Shown: positions 20,814 through 30,942, numbered from the stretch's first letter. The stretch is 64,000 nucleotides of DNA from Alphaproteobacteria bacterium (GCA_015062235.1 SUUZ01000005.1:27129-91128); one strand, 5' to 3'. Translations and numbers: made by a program. Notes: generated by a model from the sequence alone, not told the origin.

Positions 20814-21611
20814 ATGACTCTTCCTACATTTACTTTACGCCAAATGATTGAAGCTGGCGTACATTTTGGTCACCACGCTCGTCGTTGGAATCCAAAAATG
20901 GCTCCATATATTTATGGAAAAAAAGATAACGTTCATATTATTGATTTACAAAAAACTTATCCAATGCTTTACACAGCAATGGCTACTACCAAGGAAATTG
21001 CTGCTCAAGGAGGTAAGGTTTTGTTTGTTGCTACAAAGCGTCAGGCACAAGAAATCATTAAAGAAAACGCTGAACGTTGTGGTCAATATTATGTTAACCA
21101 ACGCTGGTTGGGTGGTATGTTGACTAACTGGAAAACTGTTCATAAGTCTATTACTCGCTTAGTTAAACTAAATGAAATGTTTGAGAAAAGTGACTTAGCA
21201 GGATATACCAAAAAAGAATTGCAGGGTATGAAAAAAGAACAAGAAAAGCTCCAGCTTGAACTTGGTGGAATTATGAATATGGGTGGACAGCCTGATTTAG
21301 TATTTGTAATTGATACTTGCAAAGAATCTTTAGCTATTAAAGAAGCTAAAAAGCTTGGTATACCAGTTATTGGTATTTGCGATACAAATGCAGATCCAGA
21401 AACAGTTGATTTGCCAGTTCCAGGTAACGATGATGCTATTCGTGCTATCCAATTTTATTCAGAAATGATTTCAGCTTCTGTTTTGGATGGTATGCAAGCA
21501 AATATCGCTGCTAAAGGTGTTAAAGTAGAAGAAATGGTTGAAGAAAATGTAGAAGCTCCTAAAGCTGCTAAAAAAAGAACATCTAAAAAAGCAGCAGAAA
21601 AAGCTGAATAA
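20814..21611 (+). CDS. rpsB: 30S ribosomal protein S2
   Basis: MTLPTFTLRQMIEAGVHFGHHARRWNPKMAPYIYG; track start at 20781 is upstream of the natural ATG. Confidence 0.97.
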   Translation: MTLPTFTLRQMIEAGVHFGHHARRWNPKMAPYIYGKKDNVHIIDLQKTYPMLYTAMATTKEIAAQGGKVLFVATKRQAQEIIKENAERCGQYYVNQRWLGGMLTNWKTVHKSITRLVKLNEMFEKSDLAGYTKKELQGMKKEQEKLQLELGGIMNMGGQPDLVFVIDTCKESLAIKEAKKLGIPVIGICDTNADPETVDLPVPGNDDAIRAIQFYSEMISASVLDGMQANIAAKGVKVEEMVEENVEAPKAAKKRTSKKAAEKAE

Positions 21612-21701
21612 CATTTTTTCTTCTTAATCAGCTTATGTTATAAATGGCGGTGCTAGATTTTTTAGTACCGCCCGTTAATGAAAATTTCAGAGGGTTTAAA
21701 A

Positions 21702-22628
21702 ATGACAGAGATTACTGCCGCAAAAGTAAAAGAACTTAGAGAATTGACCAGTGCTGGTATGCTTGATTGTAAAAAAGCTTTGGTTGAAGCTAATGGTAAC
21801 ATGGATGAAGCAGTAGATTGGCTTCGTAAAAAAGGTTTAGCTTCAGCAGCTAAAAAAGCTAGCCGTATTGCTGCTGAAGGGTTGGTTTCAATTTATGTTG
21901 AAGGTAATAAAGGGGCAATCGCCGAAGTAAACTCAGAGACGGACTTTGTTGCCAAAAATGATTTATTTCAAGATTATGTTTCTGATGCTGCGAAAGTAGC
22001 TTTGGCTGCTGCTGGTGAAATTTGTGATATGAAATCTTTTCATTGTCCAAAATGTAACAAGACTTTTGAAGAGCGACTAACAGATTTGATTGCGAAAATT
22101 GGTGAAAACATGAATTTGCGCCGTGCTGCCATGTTAGAAGTAAACAATGGTGTGATTGCTTCTTATTTACACAATGCTTGTGGTAGTAATCTTGGTAAAA
22201 TAGGTGTTTTAGTTGCCTTGGAATCAAATGCAGATAAAGAAAAGTTAGAAGAATTAGGCAAACATATTGCTATGCACATTGCTGCTTCTTCTCCTTTGTT
22301 CTTGGATGTTGCTTCTGTTGATACCGCATCTATTGAGCATGAAAAAGCCATTTTTGCAGAACAAGCAAAAGCATCTGGTAAACCAGAAAACATTATTGAA
22401 AAAATGGTTGAGGGTCGTGTTCGCAAATACTTTGATGAAGTTGTTTTAGAAGAACAGGCTTATATCATGGATCCAGATAAAAAAGTTAAACAGGTTATAG
22501 CTGATGTTGCTAAAGAACTTGGTACAGATATAAAATTGACAAACTATGTTCGTTTTAAGCTGGGTGAAGGTTTGCAAAAGAAAGAAGAAGACTTCGCTTC
22601 AGAAGTTGCTGCTCAATTAGGCAAATAA
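21702..22628 (+). CDS. tsf: Elongation factor Ts
   Basis: MTEITAAKVKELRELTSAGMLDCKKALVEANGNMDEAVDWLRKKG; carries an atypical HCPKC segment. Confidence 0.97.
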   Translation: MTEITAAKVKELRELTSAGMLDCKKALVEANGNMDEAVDWLRKKGLASAAKKASRIAAEGLVSIYVEGNKGAIAEVNSETDFVAKNDLFQDYVSDAAKVALAAAGEICDMKSFHCPKCNKTFEERLTDLIAKIGENMNLRRAAMLEVNNGVIASYLHNACGSNLGKIGVLVALESNADKEKLEELGKHIAMHIAASSPLFLDVASVDTASIEHEKAIFAEQAKASGKPENIIEKMVEGRVRKYFDEVVLEEQAYIMDPDKKVKQVIADVAKELGTDIKLTNYVRFKLGEGLQKKEEDFASEVAAQLGK

Positions 22629-22653
22629 TTTTTTAATTATAAAAAAACAAGAA

Positions 22654-22687
22654 CCCCGCCTTTTTATAAATAGGGCGGGGCTTTTTT
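22654..22687 (+). terminator. Terminator after tsf
   Basis: CCCCGCC...GGCGGGG followed by CTTTTTT. Confidence 0.88.
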
Positions 22688-22712
22688 GTAGCTAATTGCT
22701 TATTTCATAGGT

Positions 22713-22949
22713 CTAAAATAAGGTAGTTATTATAAAACCTATGGAAACGACAAGAGCTCCTAAAAGAAGAACCTCTAACGCGATAGCGCTTACGCAACCA
22801 GCGAGCTGCAGGGTTGTGTAGTCGCGATAAACAAAATCTGTCAGAGCTTCCTTCTTAGTAGAAGGATAAGGTTCTTTGAAGAGCTTGTCCAAGAAGACCT
22901 TTGTGTTTGCCAGTAAGCCAATAGCCAATTTTCTGAATTTTTTTTCCAT
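22713..22949 (-). CDS. Small hypothetical membrane protein
   Basis: 78 aa, C-terminal TM helix; no family recognised. Confidence 0.5.
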   Translation of the reverse strand: MEKKFRKLAIGLLANTKVFLDKLFKEPYPSTKKEALTDFVYRDYTTLQLAGCVSAIALEVLLLGALVVSIGFIITTLF

Positions 22950-23177
22950 AACTTTTGTTGTTTATTATTTTATTTTTAATAGAGCCTTAATAAAAAATAT
23001 TCTATTCTCATACAACGTAAACCATTGACACAATCAAAGTTATGAATTAGATCACCGATAATAAGAAAACAGAATAATTTTTTGTCATAAACTTACTATA
23101 TCATATTTATCACTTTGTGTCAATATGAGCAACATATTGAAACACAACAACAAAAAGAGAGATATTCAAAAAAATAT

Positions 23178-23984
23178 TTATAATGTTATTTTAACCATAA
23201 CAGGTACGTGATCAGATGGTCGTTCTTTTGAGCGAAAATTATCTAAAATTTCAGCGCTTAAAATTCTGTTTTCCAAAGGTTTTGTTGTCCAAATATGGTC
23301 TAATCTGCGTCCTTTGTTATTAGTTTGCCAATTTGGGTTTCGATAACTCCACCATGAAAAAATTTTTTTTGGTTCTTTATAAAATTTGCGAACTGCATCA
23401 ACAAAATTAAGCGAATTAAACAGGCGGGTTAATCTGCCGACTTCTATAGGAGTGTGTGAAACAATTTTCAAAAGTTGTTTATGATTCCATACATCATTTT
23501 CGCTTGGGGCAACATTAAAATCACCACACAATAGTATTTTTTTATTTTTCAACGTATCACTATTTTGTTCATAAAATTCTGAAATATCATCCATAAAACA
23601 TAATTTATACGCAAAAGACAAATTTTCTATGGGATCAGGAATATCTCCACCAGCAGGAATGTATATATTATTTATTTCTATATCATCAAACAATACTGCT
23701 TTAATATGACGGGCATCTTTTTTACCCACCCAATTTTGTTCTGCAACCGATTTGAAAGGATATTTTGATAGGATTGCCACTCCATTATAACCAGCTATAC
23801 CATAAACACAAATATGCTCAAAACCTAATTTTTTTATATCATCAAAAGGAAAATCTTCTTTTTTTGCTTTAACTTCTTGCAGGCAAACCACATCAGGATT
23901 GTATTCTACAACAAGCTGCCGTAATAAATCTAAACGAATACGAATAGAATTCACATTCCAAGAAACAAGTTTAAAAGAGTGCAT
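23178..23984 (-). CDS. xth: Exodeoxyribonuclease III
   Basis: LVSWNVNSIRIRLDLL...DVVCLQEVKAKKEDFP...LCGDFNVAPSENDVW...DHIWTTKPL...KERPSDHVPVMVKI. Confidence 0.95.
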   Translation of the reverse strand: MHSFKLVSWNVNSIRIRLDLLRQLVVEYNPDVVCLQEVKAKKEDFPFDDIKKLGFEHICVYGIAGYNGVAILSKYPFKSVAEQNWVGKKDARHIKAVLFDDIEINNIYIPAGGDIPDPIENLSFAYKLCFMDDISEFYEQNSDTLKNKKILLCGDFNVAPSENDVWNHKQLLKIVSHTPIEVGRLTRLFNSLNFVDAVRKFYKEPKKIFSWWSYRNPNWQTNNKGRRLDHIWTTKPLENRILSAEILDNFRSKERPSDHVPVMVKITL

Positions 23985-23986
23985 AA

Positions 23987-24598
23987 CTATTTTTTCTTTT
24001 TAAAATTTCTAGAACTATTTTTCTTATTTTTGAATTTGAAAACATTATCATTTAATTCAAAATCTTTTTTTGCATCATACAGTGATACACTAACTTCAAC
24101 ACTTTGAGGATCAACAATTTTCCACTGTTTTAATTCTAAAGGATTGTTTGAAAACACTAAAGTAATAGGGCCAATATCCCCTTTTTCTGTATAATCTAAA
24201 GTAATAGAAGTAGAGCCACTATCCTGATAAAAATCAATAATTTTAATTTTGTCATTATCTATTTTAATCTGATTAGATAAAATCATTGATGCAGGAATAT
24301 CACTATAATCAATGTGTGTAACCTGATCTAAATCTAAATCATTATAAATAATAAAATCACCATCTCCAACAATTAAAACGTTGGTTGGCTCAGCATACTC
24401 CATGCGAATTTTATTTGGTTTTTTTATAAATAATCGTCCCTCTGCGGTTGCACCGTTTGAGGCCATTTGTACAAAAGTTGCTTCTAAGCTTTTCATATTA
24501 TTTAAATAGTTTTCTATTTTTTGTATGTTTTCTATAGACTGCGTTTTAGCATCAAAACTAAACAACATTATACATAAAAAAGCCACATACTTTCTCAT
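23987..24598 (-). CDS. lolA: Outer-membrane lipoprotein carrier protein LolA family
   Basis: IENYLNNMKSLEATFVQMASNGATAEGRLFIKKPNKIRMEYAEPTNVLIVGDGDFIIYND. Confidence 0.88.
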   Translation of the reverse strand: MRKYVAFLCIMLFSFDAKTQSIENIQKIENYLNNMKSLEATFVQMASNGATAEGRLFIKKPNKIRMEYAEPTNVLIVGDGDFIIYNDLDLDQVTHIDYSDIPASMILSNQIKIDNDKIKIIDFYQDSGSTSITLDYTEKGDIGPITLVFSNNPLELKQWKIVDPQSVEVSVSLYDAKKDFELNDNVFKFKNKKNSSRNFKKKK

Positions 24599-24673
24599 CA
24601 GCTATTTCTCCACTAGAAATAAAACAATATAAATTTAATATAATTATTTTAAGTTTTAAGTCTATACAAACCT

Positions 24674-24706
24674 ATCCCCTGTCAACATTTAATGTTAACA
24701 GGGGAT
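24674..24706 (-). terminator. Hairpin terminator
   Basis: ATCCCCTGTCAACATT / AATGTTAACAGGGGAT, one mismatch. Confidence 0.65.
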
Positions 24707-24725
24707 TTAGTCTAGCTAAATAATG

Positions 24726-24881
24726 TTAGTATCCTCCACATCCACACCCTTTGTTTGAAGAAGTTGTTTCTGAAGAATTGCTCGTTGATGCATTATTTGT
24801 TTCTTTATTTGTAGATGAAGCCTTATTTTTAGACATCTTACTACGTGAAGACTCTTTTGAGTCTCTCATATCTTTGCACAT
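24726..24881 (-). CDS. Small Ser/Lys-rich peptide ending GCGCGGY
   Basis: 51 aa from internal ATG with AGGAG RBS: MCKDMRDSKESSRSKMSKNKASSTNKETNNASTSNSSETTSSNKGCGCGGY. Confidence 0.55.
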   Translation of the reverse strand: MCKDMRDSKESSRSKMSKNKASSTNKETNNASTSNSSETTSSNKGCGCGGY

Positions 24882-24995
24882 ATCTTTACTCCTAATTTTA
24901 ATTATGATACATTTAAGTACACCAAAAGAAGTAAGAATAAAACGCAAATTAACAACCTAATCTTTAAGTTTAGACTGTTAAAACTTGATATAATA

Positions 24996-25271
24996 CTAAT
25001 CTTCACCAAATTTATTATTAAGAAGCTCTTCAATAGCATTCATAGCTTCCAAAGCTTGTTTACCTGAGGTTGAAACTTTGATTGTTGTTCCTTTTGATGC
25101 TGCAAGCATCATCAACCCCATTATAGAGCATCCATTTACACATTGTCCAATACGCTCAACCTCAACTATTGCATCAAAAGGTTCTACGGTTTTAACAAAA
25201 GCGGCGGCAGCCCGAGCATGTAATCCTTTAATGTTTTTTATTTCTAAATCTTTTATTAACTTATCAGACAT
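24996..25271 (-). CDS. HPr phosphocarrier protein
   Basis: LEIKNIKGLHARAAAAFVK...GCSIMGLMMLAASKGTTIKV. Confidence 0.95.
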   Translation of the reverse strand: MSDKLIKDLEIKNIKGLHARAAAAFVKTVEPFDAIVEVERIGQCVNGCSIMGLMMLAASKGTTIKVSTSGKQALEAMNAIEELLNNKFGED

Positions 25272-25272
25272 T

Positions 25273-25671
25273 TTAATTTCCTAAAAGTTGAGATGCTATA
25301 TTAATATATTTTTTGCCAGCATCTTGAGCTCCCTCAACAGTTTCTTTTATATTTTTTTCTTTACGTAGTGATGCTATTTTTATCAACATAGGCAAGTTAA
25401 CACCAGCTAAGATTTCAACATTGGCGCGATCCATCATCGATAAAGCTAGGTTAGACGGTGTTCCTCCAAACATATCAGTTAAAAGAACAACCCCATCGCC
25501 ACTATTAACATCATTAACTTTTTCAAGAATCTCTTTTCTACGCATATCCATATCATCTTCAGGGCCAATACAAACTCCAGCTACCTGTTGTTGAGGCCCA
25601 ACAACATGCTGCATAGCAGATATAAATTCATTAGCCAAATTTCCGTGAGTCACTAAAACTAATCCAATCAT
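25273..25671 (-). CDS. PTS EIIA component, mannose (PTS-EIIA-Man) type
   Basis: MIGLVLVTHGNLANEFISAMQHVVG...GVVLLTDMFGGTPSNLALSMM. Confidence 0.95.
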   Translation of the reverse strand: MIGLVLVTHGNLANEFISAMQHVVGPQQQVAGVCIGPEDDMDMRRKEILEKVNDVNSGDGVVLLTDMFGGTPSNLALSMMDRANVEILAGVNLPMLIKIASLRKEKNIKETVEGAQDAGKKYINIASQLLGN

Positions 25672-25683
25672 TAATAACCTCGC

Positions 25684-26109
25684 TTATTTGACATTGTTTT
25701 TACCATTAGTCCAAATCTTAACAGCTCCAAAACTTTTTAAAAGCTCTTCACGATTTTTAGCTCTTACAATTTCGTCAGCTCTGGTCTGCTTTCCTTCAAA
25801 AACAATTTCTTCAACGTTTTCGACGGGAACACCATAGATACGTTCAACCATTTTGCCTTTAAGTTCAACAATCATAACAAATTCTGATTCCGCTAAAGGT
25901 TCTACAGTTTCGGCATGAATATTGTCGAGTTTTACAGCCAAATGAGAATCTCTCTTCAATAAGGCTGTTCGTTTACCGTCAAATTCTAAAATTGGATTGT
26001 CAGGAGCTCCTGAACGAGCATCAATAAAAATTGCCAACTCGCCATATTTATTCTCAATAATTTCGAAGAAATCTTGTCTTTCAATTAAAGTATAATATTG
26101 TGTTTCCAT
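25684..26109 (-). CDS. Hypothetical protein upstream of EIIA/HPr
   Basis: 141 aa ORF in the same operon; no family recognised. Confidence 0.6.
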   Translation of the reverse strand: METQYYTLIERQDFFEIIENKYGELAIFIDARSGAPDNPILEFDGKRTALLKRDSHLAVKLDNIHAETVEPLAESEFVMIVELKGKMVERIYGVPVENVEEIVFEGKQTRADEIVRAKNREELLKSFGAVKIWTNGKNNVK

Positions 26110-26193
26110 ATCAAAAAGCTTTCAAATATTGCTTTAAACTAGTTACTATGCTATAACATTATCATTAAACTGTCAATTTTAGGTTAATATATT

Positions 26194-27945
26194 ATGCAAA
26201 AAAAGCCCTTAAGTTTTATTTGGTATTATACTAAAGATTTTAGGTATACAATGTTACTTGTTGTCATATTATCCATAATATCTCGCGGGCTTATGCAATA
26301 TGCTTTTTATATTTCTGCAAAATTATTTAGTTGGGCAGGAACCGAAACACAAAACCCAAAATATTGGCAAACAATAATAGTTTTATTATGCTTTTTTGTC
26401 CTTACAGATTTAGTGGGGCATGTTTTGCAATCATGGTCAATGTTTATATTAGGAAGATTAATACCTTACATACGCTCATTAGTAATAAAAGATACATTTG
26501 ATTACGTTAACAAGCATTCTATATCTTATTTTTCTAACGAGATGACAGGAAACATTTCCAATAAATTTAATCAGCTACAAAATGGAATGGCCGAATTTTT
26601 TATGCAATCAACCAATACTCTTTTTGATAGCTGCTATTTATTTGTTAATATTATAATTTTAGCCTGTATTGATTGGAGACTGGGCGTTGCCGTTGTTGTT
26701 TGGTCAGGGTTGATGATATATTGTGGCAAATATTTTGGTTTAAAAAGAGCAGAACTTTCAAGAAAAACATCTACAGAACAAAGTATTTCAAACGCCAGAA
26801 TTGTTGATGCAATAGCTAATTATTCTGAAATAAAAAGCTTTGCCAATTTTAAATATGAACGAACTAATTTATTAAAAGTTTTACGTAAATGGCGCCACGC
26901 CGAAACCTACGAACAAAAACAACGCAATATTATAATGCTTAGTTTGTCAATAATATCTGTGTTGTCAGCAGCATGTTTTTGTTTGCTAGCATTATTGTTA
27001 TTTTATCACAACCAAATCGATTTAACGGGGTTTATTTTTGTTTTAACAGTTATAATTCGCCTAAGTGGAGTAGCTTTTGGTGTAAATTGGTCTGTAAATA
27101 ACCTATCTAGAATATTTGGTGTTCTCAATTCTGCTTTAGAAACACTATCTGTCGAACCAGACATTGTTGATTCTAAAGGCGCTATAGAGCTAAAAGCTAA
27201 AAAAGCAGAAATTATTTTTGAAAACGTTGCTTTTTCATATCCAAATAATGATACAATATTTTCTAACTTTAATTTAAAAATAAAAACAGGAGAAAAGGTT
27301 GGAATAGTTGGTTCATCTGGAGCAGGAAAATCAACTCTAATAAAGCTTATTGCTCGTTATTTTGATACAACTTCTGGTGCTATTAGAATTAATGGTACAG
27401 ATATTAAAAATATTACTCAAGATTCTTTACACAAAATAATATCTACAATTCCACAAGATGTATGTTTGTTTAACCGTACTTTAGAAGAAAACATCCGTTA
27501 TGGAAAAACTACTGCAACTTTAGATGAGGTAAAAAAAGCAGCTAAACAAGCATCTGCGGATAATTTTATAAAAAAACACTCCAAAGGTTATGAAACCAAG
27601 GTAGGTGATAGAGGAGTTGTTTTATCGGGCGGAGAGCGCCAAAGGATAGCTATAGCCAGAGCTATCCTAAAAAATGCTCCGATATTGATATTTGATGAAG
27701 CCACATCATCACTCGATTCTGAAAGCGAAAAATATATTCAAGAATCGCTAAAAACTGTAATGAAAGATAAAACAGTTATTGCTGTAGCCCATCGTCTATC
27801 TACTTTACGCGAAATGGATAGAATTATAGTTTTAGAAAACGGTAAAATAGTAGAAGAGGGAACACATGAGGGGCTGTTGCGCAAAAAAGGGCGGTATGCA
27901 AAATTATTTAAGATGCAATCAGATGGTTATTTACGATTTGACTAA
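26194..27945 (+). CDS. ABC transporter, fused permease/ATP-binding protein
   Basis: Walker A GSSGAGKSTLI, LSGGERQRIAIARAIL signature, N-terminal TM region. Confidence 0.95.
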   Translation: MQKKPLSFIWYYTKDFRYTMLLVVILSIISRGLMQYAFYISAKLFSWAGTETQNPKYWQTIIVLLCFFVLTDLVGHVLQSWSMFILGRLIPYIRSLVIKDTFDYVNKHSISYFSNEMTGNISNKFNQLQNGMAEFFMQSTNTLFDSCYLFVNIIILACIDWRLGVAVVVWSGLMIYCGKYFGLKRAELSRKTSTEQSISNARIVDAIANYSEIKSFANFKYERTNLLKVLRKWRHAETYEQKQRNIIMLSLSIISVLSAACFCLLALLLFYHNQIDLTGFIFVLTVIIRLSGVAFGVNWSVNNLSRIFGVLNSALETLSVEPDIVDSKGAIELKAKKAEIIFENVAFSYPNNDTIFSNFNLKIKTGEKVGIVGSSGAGKSTLIKLIARYFDTTSGAIRINGTDIKNITQDSLHKIISTIPQDVCLFNRTLEENIRYGKTTATLDEVKKAAKQASADNFIKKHSKGYETKVGDRGVVLSGGERQRIAIARAILKNAPILIFDEATSSLDSESEKYIQESLKTVMKDKTVIAVAHRLSTLREMDRIIVLENGKIVEEGTHEGLLRKKGRYAKLFKMQSDGYLRFD

Positions 27946-30860
27946 AAATTATAAATCAAACTGAGATTGGCGGAGCTATTAGTATAATCAGAACCAAAAC
28001 TATATGATCCTGCTATCGATGCACTCCAATTTTCTATCATATCAAAAGACATTCCTGCTTCAACTTTCATCAATGTACGATCTTCGGCCGATTCTAGAGA
28101 CATGTCCTCAATTAATTCAAACTCCCCACTATCATTCATAATTTGAACAACAGATGGTTTAACAAATATTTCTGCACGAGCCTCAGGGAACTCCCAGCGT
28201 TTCGCTATTTTGATTCCAGCCTCAAACTCGGTGCGGCTGGCATCTTCAAATTCTTGAGTCTTACCAGCATTATCCGAGACCTCATCCATTTTAACAGATG
28301 TGTAAGATAGTCTAACGCCAGGCTCTATTCTAAGCCCGCTAATATTCTTGTATATATAGTTTACATCAAGTGTTGCACCATAAGTTGTACCAGAAGTATC
28401 AGCTTCAACACCATCTTTAGTACTTATATTAGCATCAAGCAATCCAGCATATCCCGCAAGCAAAACAGACCAATAACGCCCATCCGTTCTAATATAAGCA
28501 CCGCCTAAATAACTGTCTATAATTGTTTCAGCTTCTCCTCGCAAGGTATAGTTTTCCCCGCTTTCATCATAATTATATATACCATTTCTATAAGATGCCA
28601 ATAATCCAAATTTAGTAACCCCATTACTAATGATGTCGATTCCCCCATCAACACCAGAGATTGAGGTAGTATAATTATACGGCGCTTCAATTGTGGCTGA
28701 AGAATATACAGGTGTTATCCAACCAGTAAATACAGGACGCGCACTACGACAAATACGATTAGAGTATTTTTGTCCTTTTGATAACCTACAAGGAACTTTA
28801 TTGTATTCATTTATGGCTATACTATTACGTAAATTAGCGCCTAAACTAGCTGTTTGCATAAAAGTATTATCAATTAATCCATAATAAGCTGCAGTCTCTG
28901 GCACAATCAGAGGTCTACCTGCGTTTGACACATAACCATACCAACTATTATTTTCAAATAATGTTTCCCAAACGAAAGGAGATGCTTCGCTACGCCAAAT
29001 AGAAAAACTATCAATATTTCCATTAACATTGTTTGGGGCTTGAACTAATAATATTTTGTTTGATGTTGACTTATCATCGACCGATTTTAATGTTATTGTT
29101 GATTTGCCTAAAACATCCCCATTTATAATAATTTTATCAGCAATACTTTGGCTAATATCCATATCCATTATGATAGATGCATTATTACCACTGTATGCTC
29201 CCTCAATAGTCAAAGTATCTCCAACAACCTGAGATGTACCACTCATATCAATAGAGCCTTTATTTATAATATTTCCATTCACAGTTATATTTGATATATT
29301 ATTTAGTGTTCCTGAAACATCTAAAGTTGATCCGATATCGACTGATAAATTCTTTTCATTACCGCTGAGCATCAAGTCAGCTTCTAATCTAAGTACAGAG
29401 TCTATTACATTTACCTCGTTCCACCCTCCTATTTGGACGGTATCACTATCTCCACTATTTGAAACAACGAAGTTTCCATTACTTAAATTAAGAGCTTTAT
29501 TTGACGTTGTATCGTTATTTATAAGTTTTTTATTGAACGCTTCATTTACACCACCGACAATAGTTAAACTGGTAATATTTGATCCTTCCTGAAATAAATT
29601 ATCAAAATTTGATGCTGTTGCATTTGTATCAACATGAATAGTAAAATTTTCAAATAATACAGATGAATCACCAACATTTATAACGGAACCACTATTGGCA
29701 ACCAAATTATAAATAGCCGAAGCTGTTTCAGCGTTTATAATGCCACCTCCATTTACAGTAACCGAATTAATAGTAGCGCCAGTTTTAACATTTAATTGTC
29801 CGCCATCATTTAAAAAAGTGTTGCTAGCATTACTATCAATTTCGACATTCATAATGCCCCCATTATTAACCTCTATATTTTCCGCAGATGATCCAGATGC
29901 TATATTAAGCACACCACCTTCAAGAACCGTAGATAATTGAATAAGAGCATTATTTGTTGCATTGATTGTACCGCCATTTTGAATGTTTGCAGATTGAATT
30001 GCGCCTCCGTCAATAGACCCAGTTCCATCTGTAATATCCACATTTTTAGCGCTTCCATTAGCATAAATCTGTAAATTACCACCAGACGACACACCAACAT
30101 GTTGTGCTGTGCTACCACCATCAATAATAATGGTTCCTCCGATAGCATTACTATTTTCAATGCTTCCGCCATTTGTAGCAGTAAGAGTTGAACCTGTATT
30201 AACAGAAAATCCACTAGCAACTTTATTGTTTATACTAGCATTTATAGTTTGATCTGCTTCGTCTGTAATATTTGTAATAGAAGCATCAGTTGTTAAATCA
30301 AATTTAGCGCCATTATTTAATTTTAGTTCATCAACATAAGAGTTGCCACTATTGCTTATAGAAGCTTCACTTCCAATACTAATTTTTTGAGCGGCACCGC
30401 CATTAGTAATATTCAGTTTTCCTTGACCATCAATTGTTGCATCTATAAGTATTCCACCGTCTACATTAACAGTACTAGATCCAGATGCATTAACAGTCTC
30501 TGCTTGTCCAGATGAGACATTCAATGTTCCATTGCCTGTAACGGTTGTATTTGTGGCTGTGCCACCCAAAAATACATTAACCACACCACCGTCAGACACG
30601 CTTGTCTCTTCAGCCACACCCTGTTCATTAACATTCATTGTCCCTATATAATTAACAAGTGTGCCTATTGCTTTGCCGCCAGAGTTAACATTAAGGATAT
30701 TTACATCTACACCATCTATCGTGCTAGGAATAACTAAATCATTTTTAGTTTCATTTTCAATACTCATTTCTTCTGCAAAAGAAAGTGTTGGTTGAAGCAA
30801 AGTAAGCTTTGCCGCAAAAATTGCGGTTGCTAAACAAAAATACTTTGTTTTCAAAAACAT
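27942..30860 (-). CDS. AIDA-like autotransporter adhesin
   Basis: Signal peptide; repeated GG-x-x-N-V passenger modules; C-terminal autotransporter beta-barrel ending LSLIYNF. Confidence 0.88.
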   Translation of the reverse strand: MFLKTKYFCLATAIFAAKLTLLQPTLSFAEEMSIENETKNDLVIPSTIDGVDVNILNVNSGGKAIGTLVNYIGTMNVNEQGVAEETSVSDGGVVNVFLGGTATNTTVTGNGTLNVSSGQAETVNASGSSTVNVDGGILIDATIDGQGKLNITNGGAAQKISIGSEASISNSGNSYVDELKLNNGAKFDLTTDASITNITDEADQTINASINNKVASGFSVNTGSTLTATNGGSIENSNAIGGTIIIDGGSTAQHVGVSSGGNLQIYANGSAKNVDITDGTGSIDGGAIQSANIQNGGTINATNNALIQLSTVLEGGVLNIASGSSAENIEVNNGGIMNVEIDSNASNTFLNDGGQLNVKTGATINSVTVNGGGIINAETASAIYNLVANSGSVINVGDSSVLFENFTIHVDTNATASNFDNLFQEGSNITSLTIVGGVNEAFNKKLINNDTTSNKALNLSNGNFVVSNSGDSDTVQIGGWNEVNVIDSVLRLEADLMLSGNEKNLSVDIGSTLDVSGTLNNISNITVNGNIINKGSIDMSGTSQVVGDTLTIEGAYSGNNASIIMDMDISQSIADKIIINGDVLGKSTITLKSVDDKSTSNKILLVQAPNNVNGNIDSFSIWRSEASPFVWETLFENNSWYGYVSNAGRPLIVPETAAYYGLIDNTFMQTASLGANLRNSIAINEYNKVPCRLSKGQKYSNRICRSARPVFTGWITPVYSSATIEAPYNYTTSISGVDGGIDIISNGVTKFGLLASYRNGIYNYDESGENYTLRGEAETIIDSYLGGAYIRTDGRYWSVLLAGYAGLLDANISTKDGVEADTSGTTYGATLDVNYIYKNISGLRIEPGVRLSYTSVKMDEVSDNAGKTQEFEDASRTEFEAGIKIAKRWEFPEARAEIFVKPSVVQIMNDSGEFELIEDMSLESAEDRTLMKVEAGMSFDMIENWSASIAGSYSFGSDYTNSSANLSLIYNF

Positions 30861-30942
30861 CACAACTTTCCTCTCCAAAGAAGTAGATGTAGCAAAAGTT
30901 TATATGACGAGGCTAAGCTAAAAAAATTAATAAAAAATTACC

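Noticed and set aside
21859-22227. Antisense Gln/His-rich ORF within tsf
   Set aside because: Composition artefact opposite a well-supported gene.
29900-30220. Minus-strand alternative-frame ORF inside the autotransporter
   Set aside because: Shadow ORF in another frame of a repetitive gene; no independent start signals.
27942-30860. Repeated units considered as a CRISPR or DNA repeat array
   Set aside because: Repeats are degenerate at DNA level and in frame; they are protein repeats of the autotransporter passenger.
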